The notes beneath the pieces were generated by a model, which searched no databases, had not been told where the DNA came from, and saw nothing but the letters and a program-made list of their open reading frames with translations. The position numbers were made by a program, and so were the translations under genes. Shown here piece after piece: positions 52,954-62,151 of a stretch of DNA of 64,000 bases. Source of the stretch: Oscillospiraceae bacterium (GTDB lineage Bacteria > Bacillota_A > Clostridia > Oscillospirales > Ruminococcaceae); assembly GCA_017523995.1 (NCBI GenBank), contig JAFWUX010000099.1, positions 1-64,000 on the forward strand, given 5' to 3'. The number at the start of each line of letters is the position of its first letter. Position 1 is the first letter of the stretch.

Positions 52954-53871
52954 ATGATTGATATGGAACAGCTTTCGGCTGTCTGCCGGAATGCCGGTGC
53001 AGAATTCAAACCGGATGTCCGGCTCTCTGAACTCACAACCTTTAAGATCGGCGGCGCATGCAGGGCACTCATCACCCTGCCCGACATTGCCGCCTGTCAG
53101 ACGATTATCACGTATCTGCGTGAAAAACGGATTCCGTTTACCTTGATCGGACGCGGCAGCAACCTGCTGGCACCCGATCAGGGCTACGAGGGCGTTGTGC
53201 TGAAGCTCGGCGGCGCGCTCGCCTCAGAGATCACTGCAGAGAACGGCGCTGTCACCTGCGGCGCAGGCGTCTCGCTGAAAAATCTCTGTCTCTTTGCGCT
53301 CGAGCATGCGCTGACAGGTCTGGAATTCGCATACGGCATCCCCGGCTCGGTCGGCGGCGCAGTATTCATGAATGCGGGCGCCTATGACGGCGAATTTTCG
53401 CAGATTCTGGAAAGCGTCACCGTGCTCGATGAAAACGGCGCAGTCCTGACGCTCAGCGCATCCGAGCTGAATCTCGGCTACCGTCACAGCGTGTTCATGG
53501 AGCATCCGTGGATCATTCTGCAGGCGACCGTCCGGCTGACATCCGGCGATCCGGAGGCAATCCGCGCAAAGATGCAGGATCTGCTCGGTCGAAGAAAATC
53601 CAAGCAGCCGCTCGAATTTCCGAGTGCAGGCAGCACCTTCAAGCGCCCTGCCGGAAGCTTTGCCTCGAAGCTGATTGACGAGTGCGGACTCAAAGGCTAC
53701 ACGGTCGGCGGCGCACAGGTCAGCGAAAAGCATGCGGGCTTTGTCATCAACCGCGGCGGCGCAACCTTCGCGGATGTCATGGCAGTCTGTCAGCATGTGC
53801 AGGAGGTTGTCAAGGCACAGACTGGATTTATCCTCGAACTGGAACCGGAAATCATCGGAGAATCATCATGA
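52954..53871 (+). CDS. murB: UDP-N-acetylenolpyruvoylglucosamine reductase
   Basis: MurB (305 residues) makes UDP-MurNAc in peptidoglycan synthesis using FAD and NADPH. FKIGGACRALITLP near 30 and IGRGSNLLAPDQGY near 66 begin the FAD domain. GIPGSVGGAVFMNAGAYDGE near 127-146 and the active-site segment SAGSTFKRPAG near 227 follow. ATG 52954 has AAAGGAG upstream; the longer frame begins inside the PHP gene. It overlaps the next gene by 4 bases (ATGA). Confidence 0.96.
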   Translation: MIDMEQLSAVCRNAGAEFKPDVRLSELTTFKIGGACRALITLPDIAACQTIITYLREKRIPFTLIGRGSNLLAPDQGYEGVVLKLGGALASEITAENGAVTCGAGVSLKNLCLFALEHALTGLEFAYGIPGSVGGAVFMNAGAYDGEFSQILESVTVLDENGAVLTLSASELNLGYRHSVFMEHPWIILQATVRLTSGDPEAIRAKMQDLLGRRKSKQPLEFPSAGSTFKRPAGSFASKLIDECGLKGYTVGGAQVSEKHAGFVINRGGATFADVMAVCQHVQEVVKAQTGFILELEPEIIGESS

Positions 53872-54605
53872 AAGAAAACTGCCTCTTTTCAGTTATCGTA
53901 CCGGCTCACAATGAGGAACAGTATATCGGGAAATGTCTGCAAGCGATCCGCACGGCGGAGGAACAGACAGAATCCGGCAGCGTCCAGATCATTGTGGTCG
54001 CGAACCGCTGCACCGACAAAACCGCAGAGATCGCCGCGCAATACGGCGCCGAGGTCATTGAGAATCAGGATAAGTGCATCGCGAGCATCCGCAATGCCGG
54101 AGCAAAGGCAGCAGCGGGCGAGATTCTCGTCACCGTCGATGCAGATACCTACATCGAGCCGGAGACCTTCACAGAGATCCGCACGCTGCTGGAAAGCGGC
54201 AGATATATCGGGGGCGGCGCCGTCCCGACCTTTGACCGCGCATCCCTCGGCATTGCGGTTTCAACGTTCTATGTGCTGCTCCAGATGCTGCCGGAGATCA
54301 TCAGGTGCCGCGGCATGCTGTCCGGCGCCGTGTTCTGGTGCCGCAAGTCCGATTTCGATGCTGTCGGCGGATTTGATCCGTCGCTCGTCAGCCTCGAGGA
54401 TCTGGATTTTGCCAAGCGGCTCAAGCAGTACGGCAAAGAGCGGGGCAAAAAATACGGCACGCTCAAATCGAAAATCTACACATCTGCACGCAAATTCGAT
54501 CAGTTCGGCGACTGGTATCTCATCAAAAACCGCAAGCTGACCAAGCGCATCTTCACCGGCAAGGACAGAGAAGCCGCCGATCAGTACTATTATGATGTGC
54601 GATAA
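53868..54605 (+). CDS. Family 2 glycosyltransferase
   Basis: This 245-residue GT-A enzyme begins FSVIVPAHNEEQYIGKCLQA and has IIVVANRCTDKTAEIA near 42-57. The metal motif DXD appears as TVDADTY near 89-95, and FDPSLVSLEDLDFAKRLK follows. One hydrophobic stretch (IAVSTFYVLLQMLPEII near 130) may touch the membrane. It is placed between murB and rapZ, so an envelope role is possible; the acceptor is unknown. Confidence 0.88.
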   Translation: MKENCLFSVIVPAHNEEQYIGKCLQAIRTAEEQTESGSVQIIVVANRCTDKTAEIAAQYGAEVIENQDKCIASIRNAGAKAAAGEILVTVDADTYIEPETFTEIRTLLESGRYIGGGAVPTFDRASLGIAVSTFYVLLQMLPEIIRCRGMLSGAVFWCRKSDFDAVGGFDPSLVSLEDLDFAKRLKQYGKERGKKYGTLKSKIYTSARKFDQFGDWYLIKNRKLTKRIFTGKDREAADQYYYDVR

Positions 54606-54619
54606 CAGGGAATACAGAT

Positions 54620-55189
54620 ATGATCGTCAATGAATCGACACTCTCGCAGGAGGACGCAGTCTTCCTGACAAAATGCGTCATCAGCGAAGCGATGAAAACG
54701 CCGCGCAAGAAGATTTCCGGCGCGGTGCTGCTGATCGGTGCAATTGCGATGCTGGCATATGCAGGGCTCGGGCTCTATCTCATGATCAGGTTCACTGCTC
54801 CGGCGGATATCGTGTTCCATACGGTTTTATTCGGAATCCTCGGCATCACGGCGCTGCTGTGCTTCATCTTCAATAAGAAGATCATGCTCTGGCGCACGAT
54901 GCATGCAAAGGAATGGGGCACAATGTTCGGCGATGTTGTCCGGAACGAGTTTGGGGCGGATGCCGTCACGACCCACCGCTCTGCAAACGGCACAGAAACC
55001 GTGAACAAATATGCATACACGCTGATACAGGGCTATACCGTGCAGAACGGCAGCCTGTATATCTGGGTATATGCGGATCAGCGCAAAAAATTTCTTGTGC
55101 TGCACGACAGCGGCTACACCGAAGGCACCCGGGACGATGTCATCGCGCTGCTGCATAAATACGGCGTCCCGATGGTGCAGATGCCGTAA
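54620..55189 (+). CDS. YcxB-like membrane protein
   Basis: This 189-residue protein has two membrane helices (about 33-57 and 66-85). A C-terminal beta domain with YAYTLIQGYTVQNGSLYIWV and a KFLVLHDSGYTEG stretch resembles the YcxB/PH-like fold. The function is unknown. It starts 14 bases after the glycosyltransferase gene and 18 bases before rapZ. Confidence 0.65.
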   Translation: MIVNESTLSQEDAVFLTKCVISEAMKTPRKKISGAVLLIGAIAMLAYAGLGLYLMIRFTAPADIVFHTVLFGILGITALLCFIFNKKIMLWRTMHAKEWGTMFGDVVRNEFGADAVTTHRSANGTETVNKYAYTLIQGYTVQNGSLYIWVYADQRKKFLVLHDSGYTEGTRDDVIALLHKYGVPMVQMP

Positions 55190-55207
55190 ACGGAAGGAAA
55201 ACAAATC

Positions 55208-56095
55208 ATGATGGAAATGGTGTTGGTGACCGGCATGGCAGGTGCCGGCAAGACAAGCGCACTCGATGCGCTCGAGGATATCGGCTTCTATGCGGTGGAC
55301 AATCTGCCGCTTGCAATGCTCGAGCCCTATCTCATACACTGTCTCGAAAAGGGCGGCAGATATTCCCGCACGGCTGCCGTCATTGACCTGCGCTCCTGTC
55401 ACCGGTATTCGGAGCTCGCCGAGGCGTACCGCAATATGCAGGACAAATATCATCAGGATATCAAGTTCACGATGCTCTGCGTCGAAGCCTCGGAGGAGGT
55501 TCTGCTCAAGCGTTTCCACACACTGCGCAGAAGCCATCCGGTTGCGGCGCGGAAGTTCGAGGGTGATCTTGTCAAGGCGATCAGCTTTGAGCACGATGAA
55601 CTGCAGGTGCTCCGCGCAACGGCGGATTATCCGCTGGATTCCTCGCTGATCACCGCCGCGCAGCTCAAGGAGCAGGTCAAGCAGCATTTTCTGCAGCGCG
55701 TCACGGATGCCATGCCGATTCAGGTCATGAGCTTCGGCTTCAAATACGGCGCACCGCTCGAGACAGACCTCGTGTTTGATATGCGCTGCCTGCCGAACCC
55801 CTACTATGTCGATGATCTGCGCGAGCACACCGGCGTGGAAAAATGCGTGCAGGATTATGTCATGGACGCGCCGGAATCGAAGGAATATTTCGATAAAATC
55901 GTGGATCTGCTGAAGTTTCTCGTGCCGCTCTATATCAGCGAGGGCAGACCGCAGCTTGTCATCGGATTCGGCTGCACCGGCGGTCAGCACCGCTCTGTGA
56001 CCTTTGCAGAGCTTGTCTCCGCGGAGCTGCGCAAAGCCGATATGCATGTCATCACGCATCACCGCGACTACAAGAAATCCAAGAAAAAGCAATAA
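55208..56095 (+). CDS. rapZ: RNase adapter RapZ / nucleotide-binding protein YvcJ
   Basis: This 295-residue P-loop protein has Walker A GMAGAGKTSALDALEDIGF near 9-27 followed by YAVDNLPLAML. The C-terminal half has FGFKYGAPLETDLVFDMRCL and IGFGCTGGQHRSVTFAELV. In Gram-positives YvcJ binds GTP and affects competence and late envelope functions. Clostridia often carry yvcK and whiA next to it; neither is here. A terminator follows. Confidence 0.95.
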   Translation: MMEMVLVTGMAGAGKTSALDALEDIGFYAVDNLPLAMLEPYLIHCLEKGGRYSRTAAVIDLRSCHRYSELAEAYRNMQDKYHQDIKFTMLCVEASEEVLLKRFHTLRRSHPVAARKFEGDLVKAISFEHDELQVLRATADYPLDSSLITAAQLKEQVKQHFLQRVTDAMPIQVMSFGFKYGAPLETDLVFDMRCLPNPYYVDDLREHTGVEKCVQDYVMDAPESKEYFDKIVDLLKFLVPLYISEGRPQLVIGFGCTGGQHRSVTFAELVSAELRKADMHVITHHRDYKKSKKKQ

Positions 56096-56100
56096 AGCCA

Positions 56101-56130
56101 CGGGGTTCCGTTCTGCGGAATCCCGTTTTT
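56101..56130 (+). terminator. Intrinsic terminator after rapZ
   Basis: CGGGGTTCCG and CGGAATCCCG pair around TTCTG (one G-U pair), followed by TTTTT. It separates the hprK-rapZ operon from birA. Confidence 0.85.
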
Positions 56131-56141
56131 CAGGAGGCAGA

Positions 56142-56930
56142 ATGGATACCGTAACCTACAGAAAGATCAGCGCGCGCCTGACACCGGATGCCGCCGGTGT
56201 TTCGCTGCAGGTGTTTGATTCCGTGACCTCAACGAATGATCTGCTGCGCGAAGCCGCAGAGAAGGGCGCGCCGGAATTCACCGTATTTGCAGCAAAACAG
56301 CAGACCGCAGGCAAGGGGCGGCAGGGCAGACAGTTCTATTCGCCGCCGCAGACAGGGCTCTATCTCAGCATCTTGTTCCGGCCGCAGATCGCGCCCGCCG
56401 AGACCCTCGCGCTGACACCGATGGCAGCCGTCGCCGCCGCGGATGCCGTCGAGCGCTGCACCGGCAGAAGGGTGCAGATCAAATGGGTGAACGATCTGCT
56501 GCTCGGCGGCAGAAAAATCTGCGGAATCCTCGCAGAATCGCAGTTTTCCGATGCACAAACGCTGGATTATGTCATTGTCGGCATCGGGATCAACCTGCTG
56601 GAGCCGCCGCAGGGCTTTCCGCCGGAGATCAAAGATATTGCAGGCGCCGTGTTCCCTGCCGATGCGAATGCAGAGGATGCCTTCACCGACTGTGCCGCCG
56701 CACTGATTTCCGCGCTGATGCGGGAATACCGCGGACTTGCGGAAAAGCACTATCTCACCGGCTACCGTGACCGGCTCTGCATGCTCGGGCGGAGCGTCAC
56801 CGTCTGCGAAAACGGCACAGAGCGGCAGGCGCAGGCGCTTGCAGTCGACGATGATCTGCGGCTGCGCGTGCGCTATCCGGACGGCACCGAGCAATGGCGC
56901 TCGACCGGCGAAATCCGGATCCGGCTTTGA
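56142..56930 (+). CDS. birA: Biotin--[acetyl-CoA-carboxylase] ligase
   Basis: This 262-residue enzyme attaches biotin to carboxylases. It has the core STNDLLREAAEKG near 31, GKGRQGRQFYSPPQTGLYLS near 63-82, the lysine motif IKWVNDLLLGGRKICGIL near 115-132, and VIVGIGINLL. There is no N-terminal winged helix, so it is monofunctional. The C-terminal SH3-like part (GRSVTVCENGTE) is present. The start has CAGGAGG upstream. Confidence 0.94.
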   Translation: MDTVTYRKISARLTPDAAGVSLQVFDSVTSTNDLLREAAEKGAPEFTVFAAKQQTAGKGRQGRQFYSPPQTGLYLSILFRPQIAPAETLALTPMAAVAAADAVERCTGRRVQIKWVNDLLLGGRKICGILAESQFSDAQTLDYVIVGIGINLLEPPQGFPPEIKDIAGAVFPADANAEDAFTDCAAALISALMREYRGLAEKHYLTGYRDRLCMLGRSVTVCENGTERQAQALAVDDDLRLRVRYPDGTEQWRSTGEIRIRL

Positions 56931-56945
56931 GAAAGGAGCATTTCC

Positions 56946-57614
56946 ATGCATCATATTTTCCTGATTGAGGATGACCGCGCACTCGCCGAAACGCTCGCAC
57001 AGATGCTCACCGACCGTGATTTCAAAGTGACCCGTGTCCGCGATTTCCGCAGAATCGCGGAGGAATTTGAAGCAGCACAGCCGCAGCTTGTCCTGCTGGA
57101 CCTGATGCTCCCCTTTGATAACGGCTATCACTGGTGCGCGGAGCTGCGCAAGCGCTCCGATGTCCCGATTGTGTTTTTGTCCTCGGCAGCGGATAATCTC
57201 AATATCGTCACAGCCATGCAGATGGGCGGCGATGATTTCATCGCAAAGCCGGTGGATATCAACGTCCTGACCGCCAAGCTGCAGGCAATTCTGCGCAGAA
57301 GCTGCGGCACAGCGGCGCCGGCGCTCTCGCTGCACGGTCTGACGCTGCATCCGAATGACGCCTCCGCAGATTATCAGGGCAGCCGGATTGAGCTGACCAG
57401 AAACGAATTTCGCATCCTGCAAACCCTGATGGAACAGCACGGCAAAATCGTCAGCCGCGACACGCTGATGATGAAACTCTGGCAGGATGACTGCTATGTC
57501 GAGGAGAACACGCTGACCGTCAATGTGACGCGCCTGCGCAAAAAACTCGCCGCCGCAGGCCTTTCCGATTTCATCCGGACAAAGGTCGGCAGCGGCTATC
57601 TGATCGGAGACTGA
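56946..57614 (+). CDS. OmpR-family response regulator, BceR-like
   Basis: This 222-residue regulator has an N-terminal receiver with IEDDRALAE near 5, the phospho-Asp in LVLLDLMLPFDNGYHW (near 52), and FLSSAADNLNIVTAMQMGGDDFIAKP-type T and K residues (K near 100). The C-terminal winged helix has LTRNEFRILQTLMEQHGKIV and VNVTRLRKKL. It is followed by a matching kinase 2 bases on and by a BceAB-like transporter, so it probably controls that transporter. Confidence 0.93.
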   Translation: MHHIFLIEDDRALAETLAQMLTDRDFKVTRVRDFRRIAEEFEAAQPQLVLLDLMLPFDNGYHWCAELRKRSDVPIVFLSSAADNLNIVTAMQMGGDDFIAKPVDINVLTAKLQAILRRSCGTAAPALSLHGLTLHPNDASADYQGSRIELTRNEFRILQTLMEQHGKIVSRDTLMMKLWQDDCYVEENTLTVNVTRLRKKLAAAGLSDFIRTKVGSGYLIGD

Positions 57615-57616
57615 AC

Positions 57617-58603
57617 ATGAAGCTGTTTCTGCAATATCTTTGGACAAACCGCCGGACTGCCGCAGTTTTGGCAGTCTGCGCGGTGATTTTCTGCGCGGTG
57701 CTCTGGCTGTATGCGATTCCTGCCGATGCTGCGCTTCTGGCTGCGGTTCTCTCGGGCGTGTTCGGTCTGAGTGTCCTGACTGTGCGTTTTGTCCGCTGGC
57801 GGCGGCATTATATCCGGCGCACACAGATGATGCAGGCACCGGCGCTCCTGCACGATGCGCTGCCGGAAACCGACGATCCGGCGGAGGCGCAGTATCAGGC
57901 GATGCTGCAAAATCTGCGCACATTGTATACAGAGCAGGTCAACCGCACAGAGCGCGAGCGCACAGATACAATCGACTACTTCACGCAGTGGGTGCATCAG
58001 ATCAAGACGCCTGTTTCCGTCATGCGCATGATGCTGCAGGCGGAGGATACCGATGAACACCGCGCCTTGCAGAGCGAATTATTCCGCGTGGAGCAGTATG
58101 CGGAGATGGCGCTTGCCTACACGCGGCTTGACAGCAGCGCCCGCGACCTCGTCATTCAGGAGACCGCGCTCGATCCGGTAATCCGTGCCGCAATCCGCAA
58201 ATATGCGCCGCTCTTTATCCGCCGGAAGCTGCGCATCGTCTATGACGGCACCACCGAATCCGCACTGACAGACGAAAAATGGCTGCAGTTCATCCTCGAG
58301 CAGATTCTCTCGAACGCCGTCAAGTATACGGATACAGGCAGCGTCACCGTCACGGTCACAGAGCAGACAATCCGCATTGCCGACACCGGCAAGGGCATCG
58401 CGCCGGAGGATCTGCCGCGCATCTTTGAAAAAGGATACACCGGCAGGCTCGGTCGCGCGGACAAACAGGCGACCGGCATCGGGCTCTACCTCTGCAAAAA
58501 GGCGGCGGACCGGCTCAACATCCGCCTGACCGCGGAATCCGAATACGGCAAGGGCTCCGCGTTCACGCTGCACCTGCATGCAGATGCGCGGCAGTATGAA
58601 TGA
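57617..58603 (+). CDS. Sensor histidine kinase, BceS-like intramembrane-sensing type
   Basis: This 328-residue kinase has two N-terminal helices (about 16-36 and 40-58) with almost no external loop, as in BceS kinases that sense through the ABC transporter. The phospho-His is in YFTQWVHQIKTPVSVMRMML (H near 122). The ATPase has N-box EQILSNAVKYT, DTGKGIAPEDL and GIGLYLCKKAAD. Confidence 0.93.
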   Translation: MKLFLQYLWTNRRTAAVLAVCAVIFCAVLWLYAIPADAALLAAVLSGVFGLSVLTVRFVRWRRHYIRRTQMMQAPALLHDALPETDDPAEAQYQAMLQNLRTLYTEQVNRTERERTDTIDYFTQWVHQIKTPVSVMRMMLQAEDTDEHRALQSELFRVEQYAEMALAYTRLDSSARDLVIQETALDPVIRAAIRKYAPLFIRRKLRIVYDGTTESALTDEKWLQFILEQILSNAVKYTDTGSVTVTVTEQTIRIADTGKGIAPEDLPRIFEKGYTGRLGRADKQATGIGLYLCKKAADRLNIRLTAESEYGKGSAFTLHLHADARQYE

Positions 58604-58614
58604 CCTTACAAAAA

Positions 58615-58669
58615 TGTCACATCCGTGTCACATGATTCGATGTCGCTTTTCCTGCGGATATGGTATACT
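58615..58669 (+). promoter_or_regulatory. Candidate regulator-dependent promoter of the BceAB-like genes
   Basis: Two direct copies of TGTCACAT (58615-58622, 58626-58633) are 11 bases apart, about one helical turn. A TATACT -10 (58664-58669) has no good -35. This fits activation by the upstream response regulator bound to the direct repeats; this is an inference. Confidence 0.55.
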
Positions 58670-58694
58670 GATGTCAGAAAAGGAGGTCTGAATC

Positions 58695-59474
58695 ATGGCA
58701 ATTTTAGAGGTTCAGGGCGTTGAAAAAATCTACACAACAAGATTCGGCAGCAATCAGGTACAGGCACTTTCGGATGTATACTTTTCCGTAGAGCAGGGCG
58801 AATATGTCGCCGTCATGGGCGAATCCGGCTCCGGCAAAACCACGCTGCTCAATATTCTCGCAGCACTCGATAAGCCCACAAAGGGCGATGTGCTGCTCGA
58901 CGGCAAAGCGCTTTCCAAAATCAGCGACAGGGAGCTTGCGGCATTCCGCCGTCAGAATCTTGGATTTGTGTTCCAGAATTTCAATCTGCTCGATAACTTC
59001 ACACTGCGCGACAACATCTTCCTGCCGCTCGTGCTCGCAGGCATGCAGTATGACGAAATGGAAAAGCGGCTCACCCCGATGGCAAAGGTACTCGGCATCC
59101 ACGAGCTGCTCAACAAATTCCCCTATGAGGTCTCCGGCGGACAGAAGCAGCGCGCCGCAATCGCACGCGCGATCATCACCGAACCGAAGCTCCTGCTTGC
59201 CGATGAGCCGACCGGCGCACTCGATTCCAAATCCACCGACAGCCTGCTCGATGTATTCGGCAAGCTCAACGCAGGCGGTCAGACCATCGTTATGGTCACG
59301 CACTCCGTCAAGGCGGCAAGCCGCGCCGGCAGAGTGCTGTTCATCAAGGACGGCGTCATCTTCCACCAGATTTACCGCGGCGAGGCAAACAATGAGGAGA
59401 TGTATCAGCGCATTTCCGATTCGCTGACGCGCATGCTGTCACAGAACCCGCAAGGCGGTGAGCAGGATGCGTAA
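58695..59474 (+). CDS. ABC transporter ATPase, BceA/MacB-like
   Basis: This 259-residue ATPase has Walker A GESGSGKTTLLN near 40-51 and VFQNFNLLDNFTLRDN after the Q-loop. The signature is VSGGQKQRAAIARAI, Walker B is LLLADEPTGALD, and H-loop VTHS follows. It has a strong AAAGGAGG ribosome site. It overlaps the permease gene by 8 bases. Confidence 0.95.
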   Translation: MAILEVQGVEKIYTTRFGSNQVQALSDVYFSVEQGEYVAVMGESGSGKTTLLNILAALDKPTKGDVLLDGKALSKISDRELAAFRRQNLGFVFQNFNLLDNFTLRDNIFLPLVLAGMQYDEMEKRLTPMAKVLGIHELLNKFPYEVSGGQKQRAAIARAIITEPKLLLADEPTGALDSKSTDSLLDVFGKLNAGGQTIVMVTHSVKAASRAGRVLFIKDGVIFHQIYRGEANNEEMYQRISDSLTRMLSQNPQGGEQDA

Positions 59475-61512
59475 GTTCTTTTACGGGCGTCTTGCGGCGG
59501 ATAATCTCAAAAAGAACCGCCAGACCTATCTGCCCTATCTGATCTCGTGCAGCGTCACCTGCGCAATGCTCTATACAATCTGCTCGCTCTCGAAAAACGA
59601 AGGACTGAAGAACATGTCCAGAGGTGCAGAGAACACAACGGAAGTGCTGAAATTCTGCACAATCATCGCGATGTTCTTTGCAGCGATCTTTCTCTTTTAT
59701 ACAAACAGCTTTCTGATGAAGCACCGCCGCAAGGAATTCGGTCTCTATCAGCTGCTCGGCATGGAAAAGCGGCATCTTGCAAGGGTGCTGTTCGCAGAGA
59801 CCGTCTATACCGCAGGCATCACAACGGTCTGCGGATTTCTGCTCGGCATTGTGCTCGATAAGCTGATGTATCTGCTCCTGCTGCGTGTCACAGGCTTGAT
59901 GTCCGATGCAAAAGTTCCGTTCGGATTTGAAATCAACACCGCCGCAATCCTCACAGTCGCAGCATTCTTCGGCATCGTGTTCATTCTGATTCTGCTCAAT
60001 GCCGTGCGCATTGTCCGCTTCACAAAGCCGATCAGCATGCTCAACGAAGCAAATGCCGGTGAGCGCGAGCCGAAAACCAAGGTCATTATGGCGATTCTCG
60101 GCGTACTGCTTGTCGGCGCAGGATATGTCATGTCGCTCTGCGCAAAGGATACCAGCCTGATTCTCAAGTTCATGCTGCCGGCGGTTCTCAGCGTCATTGT
60201 CGGCACATATTTCCTGTTCATCGCAGGCAGCATTGCACTGCTCAAGCTGCTGAAAAGGAACAAGTCCTATTACTACAAAACGCGCCATTTTACGTCCATT
60301 TCCGGCATGATCTACCGCATGAAGCAGAATGCAGTCGGATTAAGCTCGATCTGCATTCTCTCGACAATGGTGCTCGTGATGATCTCCTCGACAACCTGCA
60401 TGGTACTCGGCGCAAAGGAGATGATGAAAGAGCTCTATCCGCGTGAAATTCAGGCATGCGGCGTGGTGACGGAGGATGAAAACAGACTTGCGTTCATTGA
60501 CAACATTAACCGCTATCTGGAAACCTTCGGGCTTCACGCTGAAAATCCGCTGACCTATGAACAGGTCCGCGCCGGTGCTGTTTTCTCCGACGGCAATTTC
60601 AACGAATGCGATTACAGCAATCCGCATCAGCGTGAAATCAGTAAAACGCTGACCGTCATCTGCAGCAGCCGCTATCAGGAGATTACCGGCAATGCGGTTT
60701 CTCTGGAACCGGACGAAATCCTGCTCTCCAGCACGGAGCCGCTCCCGACACTCCGCAGACAGACCAGCCTGTTCGGTGTCAAATTCAAGATCAAGCAGCT
60801 GATTGATCCGGTTTACGGTATCAACAACACATTCCCCGGATACGTCGCAGTTGTATCTGACCTTGATGCATTAAAACGGCTCGAGGTCAATGAACACCGT
60901 TACATTCACTACTACTATCTGTTTGATATCCCCGCTGAGCGCGAAACAGAAATCTTCGGCGATATGGAAACCCGCTACGGAGAAACGGAAGTGCTGCACG
61001 ATCTCGATGTAATGATGCTTGACATGCGCACTGAGGAATACACAATGTATATGAGCGTTTACGGTGCATTCTTCTTCATCGCGCTGTTCCTCGGGCTGCT
61101 GTTCACGGTGCAGATGGTGCTGATGATCTACTACAAGCAGATTTCCGAAGGTCACGATGACCGCCGGCGCTATATCATCATGCAGAATGTCGGCATGAGC
61201 CGCGCCGAGATCCGCCAGAGCATCCGCTCGCAGATCCTGACCGTATTCTTCCTGCCGCTTGTCACCGCAGCAATCCATACAGCCTTCTGCATTCCGATCA
61301 TCACCAGAGTGCTGCACGAAATGGAGCTTTCAAACTTCCGCCTGATCTATCTGATTCTGGGCTGCACGTTCATTGCATTCTCGATTCTCTATGCAGTGAT
61401 CTACGCGGTAACCGCAAAAATCTACTACCGCATCGTCAGCGCAAACAGCACAGCAGCCTGGGTCCGCAGTCAAACAGCCGCTCCTGTGCGCAGATATAAA
61501 AATTGCCCCTGA
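59467..61512 (+). CDS. FtsX-type ABC permease, BceB-like
   Basis: This 681-residue permease begins RKFFYGRLAADNLKKNRQTY, typical for BceB. About ten helices are visible, with a large external domain of about 200 residues between the seventh and eighth helices (about 325-530), which in this family contacts peptide antibiotics. The C-terminus has IIMQNVGMSRAEIRQSIRSQ. ATG 59467 overlaps the ATPase gene; GTG 59458 is an in-frame alternative. Together with the kinase and regulator it forms a complete detoxification module. Confidence 0.93.
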   Translation: MRKFFYGRLAADNLKKNRQTYLPYLISCSVTCAMLYTICSLSKNEGLKNMSRGAENTTEVLKFCTIIAMFFAAIFLFYTNSFLMKHRRKEFGLYQLLGMEKRHLARVLFAETVYTAGITTVCGFLLGIVLDKLMYLLLLRVTGLMSDAKVPFGFEINTAAILTVAAFFGIVFILILLNAVRIVRFTKPISMLNEANAGEREPKTKVIMAILGVLLVGAGYVMSLCAKDTSLILKFMLPAVLSVIVGTYFLFIAGSIALLKLLKRNKSYYYKTRHFTSISGMIYRMKQNAVGLSSICILSTMVLVMISSTTCMVLGAKEMMKELYPREIQACGVVTEDENRLAFIDNINRYLETFGLHAENPLTYEQVRAGAVFSDGNFNECDYSNPHQREISKTLTVICSSRYQEITGNAVSLEPDEILLSSTEPLPTLRRQTSLFGVKFKIKQLIDPVYGINNTFPGYVAVVSDLDALKRLEVNEHRYIHYYYLFDIPAERETEIFGDMETRYGETEVLHDLDVMMLDMRTEEYTMYMSVYGAFFFIALFLGLLFTVQMVLMIYYKQISEGHDDRRRYIIMQNVGMSRAEIRQSIRSQILTVFFLPLVTAAIHTAFCIPIITRVLHEMELSNFRLIYLILGCTFIAFSILYAVIYAVTAKIYYRIVSANSTAAWVRSQTAAPVRRYKNCP

Positions 61513-61545
61513 GTGTTTCACAAAAAACGCTCAGGGGCATCATAT
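61506..61545. terminator. Intrinsic terminator overlapping the permease stop codon
   Basis: CCCCTGAGTGTTT and AAACGCTCAGGGG pair with one G-T mismatch around an ACAAA-type loop. The TGA stop of the permease is part of the left arm. A weak T-rich tail (CATATTTG) follows. Confidence 0.65.
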
Positions 61546-61625
61546 TTGTCGGCAGTGCCGGTCTCCGTTTCGGAAATGTCAGTTGACCGGAACTGTAGCC
61601 TGACTGCCCAACCGCAGCCGTGATG
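61546..61625 (+). repeat. Single diverged copy of the 80-bp repeat
   Basis: GTCGGCAGTGCCG, CGTTTCGGAAATGTCAGTTG and GCCTGACTGCCCAACCGC match the array at 9181-9499. It lies over 50 kb away from the array. Confidence 0.7.
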
Positions 61626-61632
61626 CAATCAA

Positions 61633-62151
61633 TTAAAACACCGTTGCTTCAATCGCATACGAGCACAACTCTTCATAATCAAACTTCACGGTAAAATGCA
61701 AAGGATAATATCCTGCAGTCTGATATTTCGTCATGAATGTAATCGAAAACCCTTCTGCGACTTTTTTATGATGATCTTCCCGACAGTATTTTTCAAATCT
61801 TTTTTTCGGCTCATTTTCCGATCCGGTATTTCCTATATCGATTCCGAACACCTCAAATACTTTTTCAAGTTCCTGCGGAAACCATTTTTTTCCGTAAAAA
61901 TATTCATCGCTGTTTAAGTCCAGCGTTCTGATCCGGTTGTAAGCATCTTCGATGAATTCATCCAGATACTCCAGCACAGTAATGAGCCGGTCTGCAATTT
62001 CCGTTGAAATATCATGATCAGTTGCTTCAATGATGATTTCACCTGCTTCATGAGAGTAGATATACGCACAGCCGTCTCTGAAAATAAAATGCGCAAAGTT
62101 TTTTGCCTTCAGAAAGGAAATAATCTCAATGTTGTAAAATACCTCAGTCAC
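61633..62151 (-). CDS. Hypothetical protein of low GC content
   Basis: This 172-residue soluble protein is not recognised. It has FLKAKNFAHFIFRDGCAYIY near the start, acidic helices, and a C-terminal HFTVKFDYEELCSYAIEATVF. Its DNA is clearly more A/T-rich than its neighbours, which suggests acquisition by transfer. The start is GTG 62151, with GGGAGG nine bases upstream; ATG 62190 lies upstream of that site. It is alone between a repeat copy and a repeat-rich gap. Confidence 0.6.
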   Translation of the reverse strand: MTEVFYNIEIISFLKAKNFAHFIFRDGCAYIYSHEAGEIIIEATDHDISTEIADRLITVLEYLDEFIEDAYNRIRTLDLNSDEYFYGKKWFPQELEKVFEVFGIDIGNTGSENEPKKRFEKYCREDHHKKVAEGFSITFMTKYQTAGYYPLHFTVKFDYEELCSYAIEATVF

